The notes: a model not told the origin generated them from the sequence alone. A DNA stretch of 21,705 nucleotides from an uncultured Pseudomonadota bacterium (GCA_937958295.1 CALFEY010000148.1:1-21705); one strand, 5' to 3'; positions 1 to 7,607 are shown, counted from the stretch's first letter. A program made the numbers and translations.

Positions 1-230
1 GCGTACTGGAGAAGGCGATGGGCGTGCCACCAGCGGGCATTGTCGAGCACCTCCGGCCACCCCTGGCCTGGCAACACCTTGAAGAATCGCGCGGCCAGCG
101 CGCCCAGGGGAAGCAGCACGGCCCAGGCAAGCACCATCAGACGGCCATGCCATGCCAGTCGCGATTCGATCGCGTGATCGACGGCGCCGCTCAGCGGAAG
201 GGCGAGCCAATCGACGACGAGGTCGATCAC
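1..230 (-). CDS. b561-like membrane cytochrome, N-terminal part (cut by left window edge)
   Basis: Only the first 76 codons are inside the window. The start is a GTG at 228-230 with a weak AGGG five bases upstream. In-frame codons upstream reach the stop of the previous gene with no better start. After a short amphipathic N-terminus there is a hydrophobic segment at residues about 31-47. It is preceded by a WHGRLM motif (His28) and followed by FFKV and then WWHAHRLLQY (His69, His71). This spacing of His-containing motifs around a membrane helix resembles bacterial cytochrome b561-domain proteins, where paired His residues bind haem b in the inner membrane. The gene lies 42 bp after the lactonase on the same strand, so it is probably the last or next-to-last gene of that operon. 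It could pass electrons for an oxidative step, but that is inference. The family call rests on a fragment. Confidence 0.6.
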   Translation of the reverse strand, partial: MIDLVVDWLALPLSGAVDHAIESRLAWHGRLMVLAWAVLLPLGALAARFFKVLPGQGWPEVLDNARWWHAHRLLQY

Positions 231-248
231 GGACGCCCTGCGCGCGCA

Positions 249-264
249 CCGTGCCGCCGCACGG
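249..264. repeat. short perfect inverted repeat between lactonase and cytochrome genes
   Basis: CCGTGC (249-254) and GCACGG (259-264) form a 6-bp stem with a 4-base loop, extendable by a G-U and a G-C pair. It fills most of the 42-bp gap. There is no T-run on either side, so it may be an mRNA-processing or pausing hairpin rather than a terminator. Confidence 0.4.
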
Positions 265-272
265 CGGAGGCG

Positions 273-1196
273 TCAGCCGCCGCGCGTCGCGAGCCGGATG
301 GCATAAAGGGAGCTCGATGCCGCGATGAAGAGGAGGTCGCCGTCGACGCCGCCGAAGCACACGTTGCCGACCTTCTCCGGGACCAAGATCCTGCCGAGAT
401 CGGTCCCATCCGGGTGCAGCACGTGCACGCCGTCGAGCGCGCTCGTGTACAGCATGCCGTGGACGTCGACACGGAAACCGTCCGGCACCCCAGGCGAGAC
501 GTCGGCCAGGCGGCGTCCATTGGCGAGCCGGCGACCGTCCACCACGTCGAACACGAACAGGCAGTGGTTGCTGCCATGACCGGGGAGCGCGGCGGAGGTG
601 TCCGAGACATAGAGCAGGGACTCGTCGGGCGAGAAGGCGAGGCCGTTCGGATGCTCCGGCAGGTCGGTCACCGCCGCCACCTCACCGGTGGCCGGATCGA
701 AGCGGAACACGTGGCAATCGCCGATCTCGGACTCACCGCCGTGCCCCTCCTCCGGCACGAGCAGGCCGTAGGGGGGATCGGTGAACCAGACGGTGCCGTC
801 GCGCTTCACCACGACGTCGTTGGGCGAGTTGAAACGGCGGCCGCGATAGCGATCGACGATCACGTCGGGCGGGCCGCCATCGATCGACGTGCGGTACACG
901 GCGCGCAGGCCATGCGAGCAGTGGAGGAGCGAGCCATCGCGATCGCGGGCGTGGCCGTTGGTGAACTCCACGCCATCGGCCCATACGTCCAGCCCGTTCG
1001 CGCGCGACCAGCGCAGGATGCGATTGTTGGGAATGTCGCTCCACAGCACGCAGGCGCGCTCCGCGATCCACACCGGCCCTTCGCTCCAGCGCGCACCCGT
1101 GGCAAGCCGCTCGAGCGGGCCCGCGCCCGCGAAGACGCCGGCGATGCGCTCGTCGAACACGACGAGGCCTGGACGGGCGGGATCGGTCATGGCCAT
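273..1196 (-). CDS. SMP-30/gluconolactonase-family lactonase
   Basis: The product is 307 aa from the ATG at 1194-1196. A GTG at 1220 and an ATG at 1190 are also possible, and none has a clear ribosome site. It is a six-bladed beta-propeller of the SMP-30/LRE family, which hydrolyses aldonolactones or other lactones with a single divalent metal. The expected metal-ligand motifs are present in order: EGPVW (Glu39), NSPNDV (Asn126), PNGLAFS (Asn184) and PDGFR (Asp239), numbered from this start. WFTDPPYG is also typical of the family. No signal peptide is seen, so it is probably cytoplasmic. It follows the sulfatase by 33 bp and precedes the cytochrome gene, so it is likely co-transcribed. A lactonase beside a sulfatase and an organic-acid receptor fits breakdown of a sugar-acid-like compound. 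The exact substrate cannot be read from the sequence. Confidence 0.85.
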   Translation of the reverse strand: MAMTDPARPGLVVFDERIAGVFAGAGPLERLATGARWSEGPVWIAERACVLWSDIPNNRILRWSRANGLDVWADGVEFTNGHARDRDGSLLHCSHGLRAVYRTSIDGGPPDVIVDRYRGRRFNSPNDVVVKRDGTVWFTDPPYGLLVPEEGHGGESEIGDCHVFRFDPATGEVAAVTDLPEHPNGLAFSPDESLLYVSDTSAALPGHGSNHCLFVFDVVDGRRLANGRRLADVSPGVPDGFRVDVHGMLYTSALDGVHVLHPDGTDLGRILVPEKVGNVCFGGVDGDLLFIAASSSLYAIRLATRGG

Positions 1197-1229
1197 GGAT
1201 GGATCAAGGCGCGGGCGCACGCACGGACG

Positions 1230-2819
1230 TCAGGCCATGCGCGCCGGTAAGGGACACTCGTCGGCATGACGTGCGAGTGCGTCCGCGAGCTGCCACAGAA
1301 GCTCGGCACGAACCTGCGCCGCCCCGGAGTCGAGCCACAGGTTGCGACACTCGCCGGGATCGTCACAGAGATCGTACAGTTCGCCCCAGTCCTCGCCGGC
1401 ATGGACCGACAGACGCCAGCGCGCGGTGACGAGCGTGCGTACGCGCGGCATCGAGCGCATGCCGGGCAAGGCGCGGTGCCCCGACTCCTCGATGAGCACA
1501 GCGTCACGCGTGGCCGCGGCGGCGTCGAGCGCGGGCGCGAGGTCGATGCCCTGCAAGCCGTGATGGGCGGGGACACCCGCCCGTGCGAGCACCGTAGGCG
1601 CAAGGTCGATGGCGCTCGCCAGGGATTCTCGACGGCCGCGAGCCGCACTCTGGGGGTCGGCCCAAAGGAAGGGCATGCGGATGAGACTGCGCAAGTGCAG
1701 CGGACCCTTGAACAGCAACCCGTGATCGCCCATGAAATCGCCGTGATCGCTGAGGAACACGACGACGGTGTCGCGCGCGAGATCCAGCCGCTGCAGGGCC
1801 GCCAGCACGTCGCCGATCATGTGGTCGACGAGCGCGATGCTGCCGTAGTTCACCGCGATGGCCTGGCGCGCCTCCGCCTCGTTCACGGCAATGGCCCGAC
1901 TGGAGCGCGCGGCATTGCGCCGGCCTTCGACCCGCTCCGCGTGCAGCGCGGCGACCACGGGATGCGCGCTCGCCGCCCCTGCCGCGAAGGACGCGGGCAG
2001 CTCGATGTCTTCCGGCCGGTAGGCATCGAACCATCGACCGGGCGGCGCGAAGGGATGATGCGGATCCGGAAACGAGCACTGCACGTAGAACGGGGAATCG
2101 CCCCCCCGGCGCGCATGCGCTTCCAGCCATGCGACCGTGCGATCGCGCACGAATGCGCTCGGATAGTCGTCCTCCGCGAGACCGGTGCGCCACGTCTGCG
2201 GCGCAACCATGCCCTCGGTCGCTCCCGGCCGGGCAGGTCCCGTGCGGGCCGCTGCATCCACTCCACGGGCCGCGAGCCACCGCGCGTAGTCCCCACCAAC
2301 CTCGTCCCCGTGCTCGAGGCAAAGCTCAACATGGTCGAAGCCGTAGTAGGGGGTCGACACGGCGTGCCCAGGATCGCGCCATCGCGCGGCCGACTCCTGC
2401 TGGTACTCGGCACCCGTACGCGCATCGGTGGTCGCCTGCACCCCGCCGGTCGTGGTATCGACCGCATGCATCCAGGTCGCCGGAACATCGGTCATGTTCT
2501 GCAGATGCGCCTTACCCACGAGGGCCGTGCGCCACCCGCGCTCCCGCAGTGCTTCCACGTGGGTGCGGGCCGACAGCGGCAGCGGTACGCCGTTCATGCG
2601 CACGCCCGCCACGCCCGGCATCCGTCCGGTGGCCAGCGCCGCCCGATTGGGCATGCACACCGGGGAGGCCACGTAGCAGCGATCGAAGAGCGTTCCACGC
2701 TGCGCGATCCCGTCGATGTGCGGCGTACGGATCGTGCGATTGCCGTAGCAGCCCAGGTGATCGGCCCGCTGCTGATCGGTCATGAACACCAGGAAGCTCG
2801 GCGGTCGCGCAGCCGCCAT
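1230..2819 (-). CDS. Cys-type sulfatase (arylsulfatase/choline-sulfatase-like)
   Basis: The product is 529 aa. The start is the ATG at 2817-2819, which overlaps the TGA of the upstream receptor gene as ATGA. An in-frame extension to 3041 exists but reads through the receptor gene and is arginine-rich out-of-frame translation. The N-terminus FLVFMTDQQRADHLGCYG carries the first metal-binding acid (Asp15). SPVCMPNR contains the C-x-P-x-R sulfatase signature, with Cys55 as the residue converted to formylglycine. SDHGDFMGDHG (Ser357-Asp361 onward) gives the C-terminal metal site. CSFPDPHHPF is typical of the sulfatase/phosphonate monoester hydrolase group. It hydrolyses sulfate (or phosphonate) esters. 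No signal peptide is visible, so it should act in the cytoplasm on an imported substrate. No formylglycine-generating enzyme is in the window. Substrate unknown. Confidence 0.88.
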   Translation of the reverse strand: MAAARPPSFLVFMTDQQRADHLGCYGNRTIRTPHIDGIAQRGTLFDRCYVASPVCMPNRAALATGRMPGVAGVRMNGVPLPLSARTHVEALRERGWRTALVGKAHLQNMTDVPATWMHAVDTTTGGVQATTDARTGAEYQQESAARWRDPGHAVSTPYYGFDHVELCLEHGDEVGGDYARWLAARGVDAAARTGPARPGATEGMVAPQTWRTGLAEDDYPSAFVRDRTVAWLEAHARRGGDSPFYVQCSFPDPHHPFAPPGRWFDAYRPEDIELPASFAAGAASAHPVVAALHAERVEGRRNAARSSRAIAVNEAEARQAIAVNYGSIALVDHMIGDVLAALQRLDLARDTVVVFLSDHGDFMGDHGLLFKGPLHLRSLIRMPFLWADPQSAARGRRESLASAIDLAPTVLARAGVPAHHGLQGIDLAPALDAAAATRDAVLIEESGHRALPGMRSMPRVRTLVTARWRLSVHAGEDWGELYDLCDDPGECRNLWLDSGAAQVRAELLWQLADALARHADECPLPARMA

Positions 2820-3802
2820 CAGTTCGGATCGAGCTTGATCTGCGGGGCGAGGGCCTTGTAACGGGCAAGGTCGCTCGTCACCGTGGCGGCGAGCGTGGCG
2901 GCATCGCCGGTCTCGATGACCATGCCTTGTGCGGAGAGCTTGTCCGCGACGTCCTTGTCCGCGAGCACCTTGCGCACCTCGCGGTTGAGGCGCTCCACCA
3001 CTTGCGGCGGCGTCTTGGCCGGCGCGAACAGGCCGAACCACGTCTTGGTGCCGAACCCCTGCAGCGTTTCGCCGACGGTCGGAACCTCGGGCAGCACCTT
3101 CGACCGGGTGGGCTGGGTCACCGCCACCGCGACGAGCTTGCCGGCGCGGATCTGCGGCAGCGCGGGCGCCATGCCTGCCAGCATGAAGTCGATCTGGCCA
3201 CCCACGAGGTCGGTCACGGCCGCGGCGCCGCCCTTGTAAGGCACGTGCGTCATCGAGATGCCCGCGGCCTTGAGGAGTTGCTCCATGAACAGGTGGTTGG
3301 GCGTGCCCACCCCGGCCGAGCCGTAGGACACCTTGCCCGGCCTGGCTTTGGCATAGGCCACCATGTCGGTGACGCTCTTGACGCCGGTGCCGGGATTGGC
3401 CACCAGCACGAACTCGTTGAGGGCGAGCGGGGCAATGGCGGCGAAGTCCGTGGCTGGGTCGTAGGGAAGCGACTTGTACACGATCGTGTTGATGGCCATG
3501 GTGCCGTCGTGACCGATGGCGAGCGTGTAGCCGTCGGGCGCGGCCTTGGCCACGCTATCGATCCCCACCACGCCCCCCGCCCCGGGCTTGTTGTCGATCA
3601 CCACCGGCTGTCCTAACCCGGCCGACAGCTTCTCGGCCATCACGCGCGCGAGCACGTCGGGCGCACTACCGGCGACGGACGCCACGACGATCTTGACCGG
3701 TCGGGACGGATAGTCCTGCGCTGCCACGCCCACAGCGCAGACGAGCGCCATTGCGGCCACGCATGCCCGCCATCCCCGCGACACTATCCTCGTTGCCTGC
3801 AT
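2819..3802 (-). CDS. Bug/TctC-family tripartite tricarboxylate transporter receptor
   Basis: The product is 327 aa. I chose the ATG at 3800-3802 because AAGGAGGGG sits just upstream and the start overlaps the previous gene's stop as TGATG. A GTG one codon earlier is possible. Residues 1-28 form a Sec signal peptide ending VGVAA, with predicted cleavage before QDYPSRP. The mature part has the hallmarks of the Bug family: YPSRPVKIVV at the start, then VIDNKPGAGGVVG, PDGYTLAIG, PGKVSYGSAGVGTPNH, HVPYKGGAAAVTDLVGGQIDF and LPEVPTVGE. Such receptors are periplasmic and bind carboxylic acids or related small molecules. The TctA and TctB membrane subunits are not nearby, which is common for orphan Bug receptors. 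Such orphans either use a distant transporter or act as sensors. It lies between its likely regulator and the sulfatase and is probably translationally coupled to both. Confidence 0.93.
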   Translation of the reverse strand: MQATRIVSRGWRACVAAMALVCAVGVAAQDYPSRPVKIVVASVAGSAPDVLARVMAEKLSAGLGQPVVIDNKPGAGGVVGIDSVAKAAPDGYTLAIGHDGTMAINTIVYKSLPYDPATDFAAIAPLALNEFVLVANPGTGVKSVTDMVAYAKARPGKVSYGSAGVGTPNHLFMEQLLKAAGISMTHVPYKGGAAAVTDLVGGQIDFMLAGMAPALPQIRAGKLVAVAVTQPTRSKVLPEVPTVGETLQGFGTKTWFGLFAPAKTPPQVVERLNREVRKVLADKDVADKLSAQGMVIETGDAATLAATVTSDLARYKALAPQIKLDPN

Positions 3803-4629
3803 CACCCCTCCTTCATGACTGTCGTTGCACGTCCGGACGAGCGGCCGTCGTTGGCCGCCCCCTGCCCGTCCGCGGCGGCCGCGGGCTGCGCCGCGGTCCA
3901 GATATCCGTCTCCGTGGCGCGAATGCGCACCTCGGAGGCGGCGAAGTGCGTGAGCGCGGCCTGGCGCGCGCGCTCGGGATCGCCGGCGGCAATGGCCTCA
4001 ACGACGTCATCGTGCTCGCGGCGGACCTCGGCCGTGAAGCGCTCGCGCTGGCCGGCGTTCTCCCGCATGACCCGCATCGTTCCAAAGAGCGTCGGCTTGA
4101 GGTCGTCCAGCAGCTTCACGAGCTGCGGGTTGCCGGAGGCACGGACGATCTCGCGGTGAAAAGCGAACCCCTCCTCGACCGACTCCACGCCCTCATCGAT
4201 TCGGCGATTGAGCGCGTCGCGAGCCGCTTGGATGCGCGCCAGCGCATCGGGCGTGCAACGGCGCGCCGCCAGGGCCGCTGCCTCCACTTCGATCGCCCGG
4301 CGCAGCTCGAACTGCTCGAGCACCGCCTGTGCGCCTTGCTCGCCCGTGGCCGTCGGCGGCGCGGCGGTCGGCAAGGGATCAGCGACGAACACGCCGGAGC
4401 CCTGGCGAGCCGCGACAAGGCCCAGATGACCGAGCACGGCCATGGCCTCGCGCATCACGGCGCGACTCACACCGAATTCACCGGCGAGCACGCGCCCTGG
4501 AGGGAGCCTGGTTCCGGCCGCCCACGTCCCGGCCGCGATGGCCGCGCGCAGCGTGTCGGCCACTTGCGTGGCCAGGCGCACCGGCCGATGGGGCGGTGAC
4601 AGGGGGGAAGCGTGCGCCGGAGAAGTCAT
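3802..4629 (-). CDS. GntR-family transcriptional regulator with FCD domain
   Basis: The product is 275 aa. Residues about 15-83 form the winged HTH of the GntR family: VADTLRAAIAAGTWAAG, then RLPPGRVLAGEFGVSR and VMREAMAVLGHLGLVAARQGSGVFV. Residues about 103-235 form the all-helical FCD ligand domain, with FELRRAIEVEAAALAA, FHREIVRASGNPQ (His158), EHDDVVEAIAAGD (His206) and THFAASE (His228). FCD regulators bind small organic acids, often via a metal held by one Asp and three His. Here the expected Asp four residues before His158 is Gly154. The C-terminal 30 residues are Ala/Gly-rich and probably disordered. It heads the receptor-sulfatase-lactonase operon, and a dyad overlaps its own promoter. 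It is therefore most likely an autoregulated, ligand-responsive repressor of this operon. Confidence 0.92.
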   Translation of the reverse strand: MTSPAHASPLSPPHRPVRLATQVADTLRAAIAAGTWAAGTRLPPGRVLAGEFGVSRAVMREAMAVLGHLGLVAARQGSGVFVADPLPTAAPPTATGEQGAQAVLEQFELRRAIEVEAAALAARRCTPDALARIQAARDALNRRIDEGVESVEEGFAFHREIVRASGNPQLVKLLDDLKPTLFGTMRVMRENAGQRERFTAEVRREHDDVVEAIAAGDPERARQAALTHFAASEVRIRATETDIWTAAQPAAAADGQGAANDGRSSGRATTVMKEG

Positions 4630-4646
4630 GGTCAGTCCCAGGGGGG

Positions 4647-4675
4647 ATTGTGCAAGTTAGCTGACAACCAGGCAA
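4647..4675 (-). promoter_or_regulatory. predicted promoter of the regulator-receptor-sulfatase operon
   Basis: Read on the minus strand, TTGCCT (4675-4670) and CACAAT (4652-4647) are separated by exactly 17 bp. Each matches four of six sigma-70 consensus bases. The start site would fall near 4640, giving a leader of only about 11 nt before the ATG at 4629. No strong Shine-Dalgarno sequence is seen. Confidence 0.45.
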
Positions 4676-4681
4676 GTTGTC
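4663..4681. promoter_or_regulatory. candidate operator: GACAAC-N7-GTTGTC dyad
   Basis: This is a perfect 6-bp inverted repeat with a 7-bp spacer. The predicted -35 hexamer of the divergent minus-strand promoter lies largely within the spacer. A direct repeat GCAAGTT occurs at 4652-4658 and 4672-4678, 20 bp apart, about two helical turns. A GTnAGCTnAC pseudo-palindrome sits at 4656-4665. GntR/FCD proteins commonly bind GT...AC-type dyads, so autoregulation by the adjacent gene product is a natural reading. Confidence 0.45.
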
Positions 4682-4758
4682 CGGCCGGGGGGCCGCCGCC
4701 GAAAGGGGCCAGGGCTCGGTGACGTCTTGAAAATCTTCTCTAAATCCGCAACTTAGGC

Positions 4759-4764
4759 TAGAAT
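4759..4764 (+). promoter_or_regulatory. candidate -10 element of the helicase gene (TAGAAT)
   Basis: TAGAAT differs from the sigma-70 -10 consensus by one base and sits in the only AT-rich patch upstream of the helicase (about 4727-4770). The -35 match at 17-bp spacing (TTCTCT) is poor. TTGAAA at 4727-4732 is a better hexamer but 26 bp away. If used, transcription would start near 4771 and leave a leader of about 150 nt. Confidence 0.35.
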
Positions 4765-4772
4765 GTAGTTTC

Positions 4773-4796
4773 GGGCGGCCGTTCCGGTCACCGCCC
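4773..4796 (+). promoter_or_regulatory. 5' leader hairpin of the helicase mRNA
   Basis: GGGCGG (4773-4778) pairs with CCGCCC (4791-4796), and the inner CCG/CGG closes a TTC loop. This gives about nine GC-rich pairs with a 3-nt bulge. It would lie at the extreme 5' end of the mRNA if the TAGAAT promoter is used. A second small stem, CCGCG-N5-CGCGG at 4882-4896, lies just before the ribosome site. The leader is otherwise featureless. Confidence 0.4.
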
Positions 4797-4920
4797 ATCG
4801 AAAGCGCCCCGGCGGTCGTCGTTCCAATCCACGGCAGGCGCCCTTCCTCGCAACGTCTGTCTACGCTGCCTGGACCGGAAGCCGCGCAACCCGCGGTAGG
4901 CCGCGCCAGGAGTGTTTTCC

Positions 4921-6450
4921 ATGAGTGCCACGAGCTTTTCCGAGCTCGGCCTGAGTCCCGAGATCCTTCGGGCCGTGACCGAAGCCGGCTATACGTCCCC
5001 CACCCCGATCCAGGCCCAGGCCATCCCCGTCATCCTCGACGGCAAGGACGTCATGGGCGGTGCCCAGACCGGCACCGGCAAGACCGCCGGCTTCGGCCTG
5101 CCGATCCTGCAACGGTTGCAGCCGCAGGCGAGCGCGAGCCCTTCGCCCGCACGCCATCCCGTGCGCGCGCTGATCCTGGCGCCGACTCGCGAGCTCGCCA
5201 TTCAGGTCGAGGAAGCGATCAAGGAATACGGCAAGTACACCGGCCTGCGCTCCACCTGCGTATTCGGCGGCGTGGACATCCGCCAGCAGTTGCCGATCGT
5301 GCGCGCGGGGGTGGAGATCCTCGTGGCCACACCGGGGCGCCTGCTCGATCACATCGAGCAAAAGAGCGTGAGCCTGTCGCAGGTCGAGATCTTCGTGCTC
5401 GACGAGGCCGACCGCATGCTGGACATGGGCTTCATCCCCGACATCAAGCGGATCATGTCGCTGATGCCGGTCACCGCCAAACGGCAGAACCTCCTCTTCT
5501 CGGCCACGTTCAGCAACGAGATCAAGAAGCTCGCCGACCAGCTGCTCAACGCGCCCGTGCTCATCGAGGTCGCGCGCCGCAACCAGACCGCGGAGACCGT
5601 CGAGCAGGCGGTCTACAAGGTCCCGCAAGACGCCAAGCGGGCGCTCCTTACCAGCATCGTGAAGTCGCGCGGGTTGCGCCAGGTGCTGTGCTTCGTGCGC
5701 ACCAAGCACGGAGCGTCGCGCCTCGCCCGCCAGCTCGAGCGCGACGGCCTCGAAACCGCCGCCATCCACGGCGACAAGACGCAAGGGGCGCGCCTCGACG
5801 CGCTGCAGGCCTTCAAGGAGTCGAAGCTCGAGATCCTCGTGGCCACCGACGTCGCGGCCCGCGGCCTCGACGTCGACGACCTGCCCCTCGTGGTGAACTA
5901 CGAGCTGCCGCACGTCCCGGAGGACTACATCCACCGCATCGGCCGCACCGGCCGGGCGGGTGCCTCAGGCGAAGCGATCTCGTTCGTCTCGCCGGACGAA
6001 GAGAAGTACCTCTCGGAAATCGAGAAGCTCACGAAGAAGAAGATCAACGTGCGCACGCAGGCGGGCTTCGATCCGGAGGCAGCGCGGGCCGCGACCCCCT
6101 CGCGCACGCACGACCGGCCCGCACGTGTGCCCCGGGAGCGCGAGCCGGCACGGCGTGACGCCGATGTCGATGCCGTCGCGGTGCGCGATGACGACGGGCC
6201 GCGCGTGCGGCGCGAGCGCGATTCTTCGCGCGCGGAGCCGGGCGCGCGCAGCCGGCGGGAGCAGGAGCGCGAGGACGCCTACGCCCGCAACCCGGACCAG
6301 CCGTTGCCGGCGCGCACGATCGAGCGCGCCGGAGGTGGCCCGGCCCTCGTGCATGGCCGGCCCGGTTACGGCAGCCCGCGCGTTGGCAAGCCGCAACCCG
6401 TGCCGGCGCTGCTCATGAAGCGCAAGGCACCGGAAACGCAAGGCGCCTGA
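4921..6450 (+). CDS. rhlE: DEAD-box ATP-dependent RNA helicase, RhlE type
   Basis: The product is 509 aa from the ATG at 4921, with AGGAG eight bases upstream. A GTG three codons earlier overlaps that ribosome site and is less likely. All helicase motifs are present in order: Q motif (GYTSPTPIQ, 23-31), motif I AQTGTGKT (48-55), Ia PTREL (88-92), TPGR (137-140), II DEAD (161-164), III SAT (194-196), V ATDVAARGLD (308-317) and VI HRIGRTGR (338-345). Residues from about 383 to 509 form a long Arg/Glu/Pro-rich tail that is probably disordered and RNA-binding, ending in a basic ALLMKRK-like segment. Such enzymes remodel RNA in ribosome assembly and mRNA decay, often in the cold. It is the first gene of a probable pair with the rRNA methyltransferase. 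The structured leader could allow feedback control. RhlE versus another DEAD-box subfamily is a call from length and core sequence. Confidence 0.9.
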   Translation: MSATSFSELGLSPEILRAVTEAGYTSPTPIQAQAIPVILDGKDVMGGAQTGTGKTAGFGLPILQRLQPQASASPSPARHPVRALILAPTRELAIQVEEAIKEYGKYTGLRSTCVFGGVDIRQQLPIVRAGVEILVATPGRLLDHIEQKSVSLSQVEIFVLDEADRMLDMGFIPDIKRIMSLMPVTAKRQNLLFSATFSNEIKKLADQLLNAPVLIEVARRNQTAETVEQAVYKVPQDAKRALLTSIVKSRGLRQVLCFVRTKHGASRLARQLERDGLETAAIHGDKTQGARLDALQAFKESKLEILVATDVAARGLDVDDLPLVVNYELPHVPEDYIHRIGRTGRAGASGEAISFVSPDEEKYLSEIEKLTKKKINVRTQAGFDPEAARAATPSRTHDRPARVPREREPARRDADVDAVAVRDDDGPRVRRERDSSRAEPGARSRREQEREDAYARNPDQPLPARTIERAGGGPALVHGRPGYGSPRVGKPQPVPALLMKRKAPETQGA

Positions 6451-6481
6451 CAGCGCATCCAGCGCCTGCCTCCCGAGCGCG

Positions 6482-7588
6482 GTGACGCCCTCGTCCGCGC
6501 TGATCGCGTATTGCCGCGCCGGCTTCGAGAGCGAGGCCGGCGCGGACCTCCTCCGCCTCGCCGGAGGCGAGGGCGCGCGCCTCGATCTTGCTGCCGCGCC
6601 GGATGGCGGCTACGTCATCGGCCGCATCGTTCCCCCCCTGCGGGAGCCACGCACGGATCCATGGCGCGCCGCGCTCGCGGCCGCCACCCCGATCTTCGCG
6701 CGCAGCATGCTGCACGCCCGCGGTCCCTACGCGATCGCCAATGCGGCGGCGACTGCCGGCGCGCACGGACAGGCGCGTGTTGATCGCGTGACGCCACTCA
6801 TGGCCGCGATCGACGCGTGGGGGCCGGCACCGTGGCAATCGGCGTGGGTCGAGTTTCCCGACACCAACGACGGCAAGTCGCTGTCCTCGCTCGCCCGCGC
6901 GCTCGGCACGCGCATCGAAGCGTCGTTGCGCGCCCGTGGCGCGCTTGCGCACGATGCGCCACGTCGCCTCCACATCTTTCTCGTCGATGGCGCCACGGCG
7001 TGGCTCGGCGAGACTCCGCCTTCGGTCGTCGCCTGGCCGCTGGGCATTCCGAGATTGCGCAAGCCGGGAGGCGCGCCGTCGCGCTCGACACTGAAGCTCG
7101 CGGAAGCCTTCGCGACGTTCCTCGGGGAACGCGAGCCCACGCTGCTGCGTCCCGGCATGCATGCCGTGGACCTCGGCGCGGCACCGGGCGGGTGGACCTG
7201 GCAACTGGCGCAGCGCGGCCTTCGCGTCGTTGCGGTGGACAATGGTCCGCTCAAGGGGAGCGTGGCGGCCGATGCGCTGGTCACGCACGTTCGCGGCGAT
7301 GGGTTCCGCTGGCGCCCGCGCAAAGCCGTCGACTGGGTGGTCTGCGACATCGTCGAGCAGCCCATCCGCATCGCGGAGCTCATGGCCCGCTGGGTCGTGG
7401 AAGGCGCAGCGCGCCGAGCGATCTTCAACCTCAAGCTGCCGATGAAGAAGCGGTTCGCCGAAGTGGAGCGCTGCGAGCAGCGCATCGGCGAAATGCTCCG
7501 CCACGCACGCCTGCCCATGACGCTGCGCATTCGGCAGCTCTATCACGACCGCGAAGAAGTCACCGCGTATCTCGCGCCATTGCCCTAG
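6482..7588 (+). CDS. rlmM: 23S rRNA C2498 2'-O-ribose methyltransferase RlmM
   Basis: The product is 368 aa from the GTG at 6482, close to the length of the E. coli enzyme (about 366 aa). The N-terminal YCRAGFESEAGADL matches the start of the RlmM THUMP-like region. The Rossmann domain begins after GIPRLRKPGGAPSRSTLKL. The SAM-binding loop is DLGAAPGGWTWQL (230-242). The catalytic tetrad of 2'-O-methyltransferases can be placed as Lys205, Asp289 (VVCDIVEQP), Lys318 (FNLKLPMKKR) and Glu358/359 (YHDREEVT). The enzyme uses S-adenosylmethionine to methylate C2498 in 23S rRNA before ribosome assembly. It lies 31 bp after the helicase on the same strand with no strong ribosome site, so co-transcription is likely. 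Both genes fit ribosome biogenesis. Confidence 0.95.
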   Translation: MTPSSALIAYCRAGFESEAGADLLRLAGGEGARLDLAAAPDGGYVIGRIVPPLREPRTDPWRAALAAATPIFARSMLHARGPYAIANAAATAGAHGQARVDRVTPLMAAIDAWGPAPWQSAWVEFPDTNDGKSLSSLARALGTRIEASLRARGALAHDAPRRLHIFLVDGATAWLGETPPSVVAWPLGIPRLRKPGGAPSRSTLKLAEAFATFLGEREPTLLRPGMHAVDLGAAPGGWTWQLAQRGLRVVAVDNGPLKGSVAADALVTHVRGDGFRWRPRKAVDWVVCDIVEQPIRIAELMARWVVEGAARRAIFNLKLPMKKRFAEVERCEQRIGEMLRHARLPMTLRIRQLYHDREEVTAYLAPLP

Positions 7589-7607
7589 CGGTGTCGTCCC
7601 CGGAATG

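Noticed and set aside
18..1250. Long plus-strand open frame of about 410 codons
   Set aside because: It lies opposite the lactonase and cytochrome genes, has no recognisable domain and is Arg/Ala/His-rich, as expected for antisense frames in GC-rich DNA.
1266..2861. Plus-strand open frame of about 531 codons opposite the sulfatase
   Set aside because: The minus strand encodes an intact sulfatase with catalytic motifs. The antisense product has no family features.
2820..3041. N-terminal extension of the sulfatase
   Set aside because: The extra 74 codons overlap the receptor gene and are Arg/Gly-rich. The ATGA overlap start at 2819 gives a normal sulfatase N-terminus.
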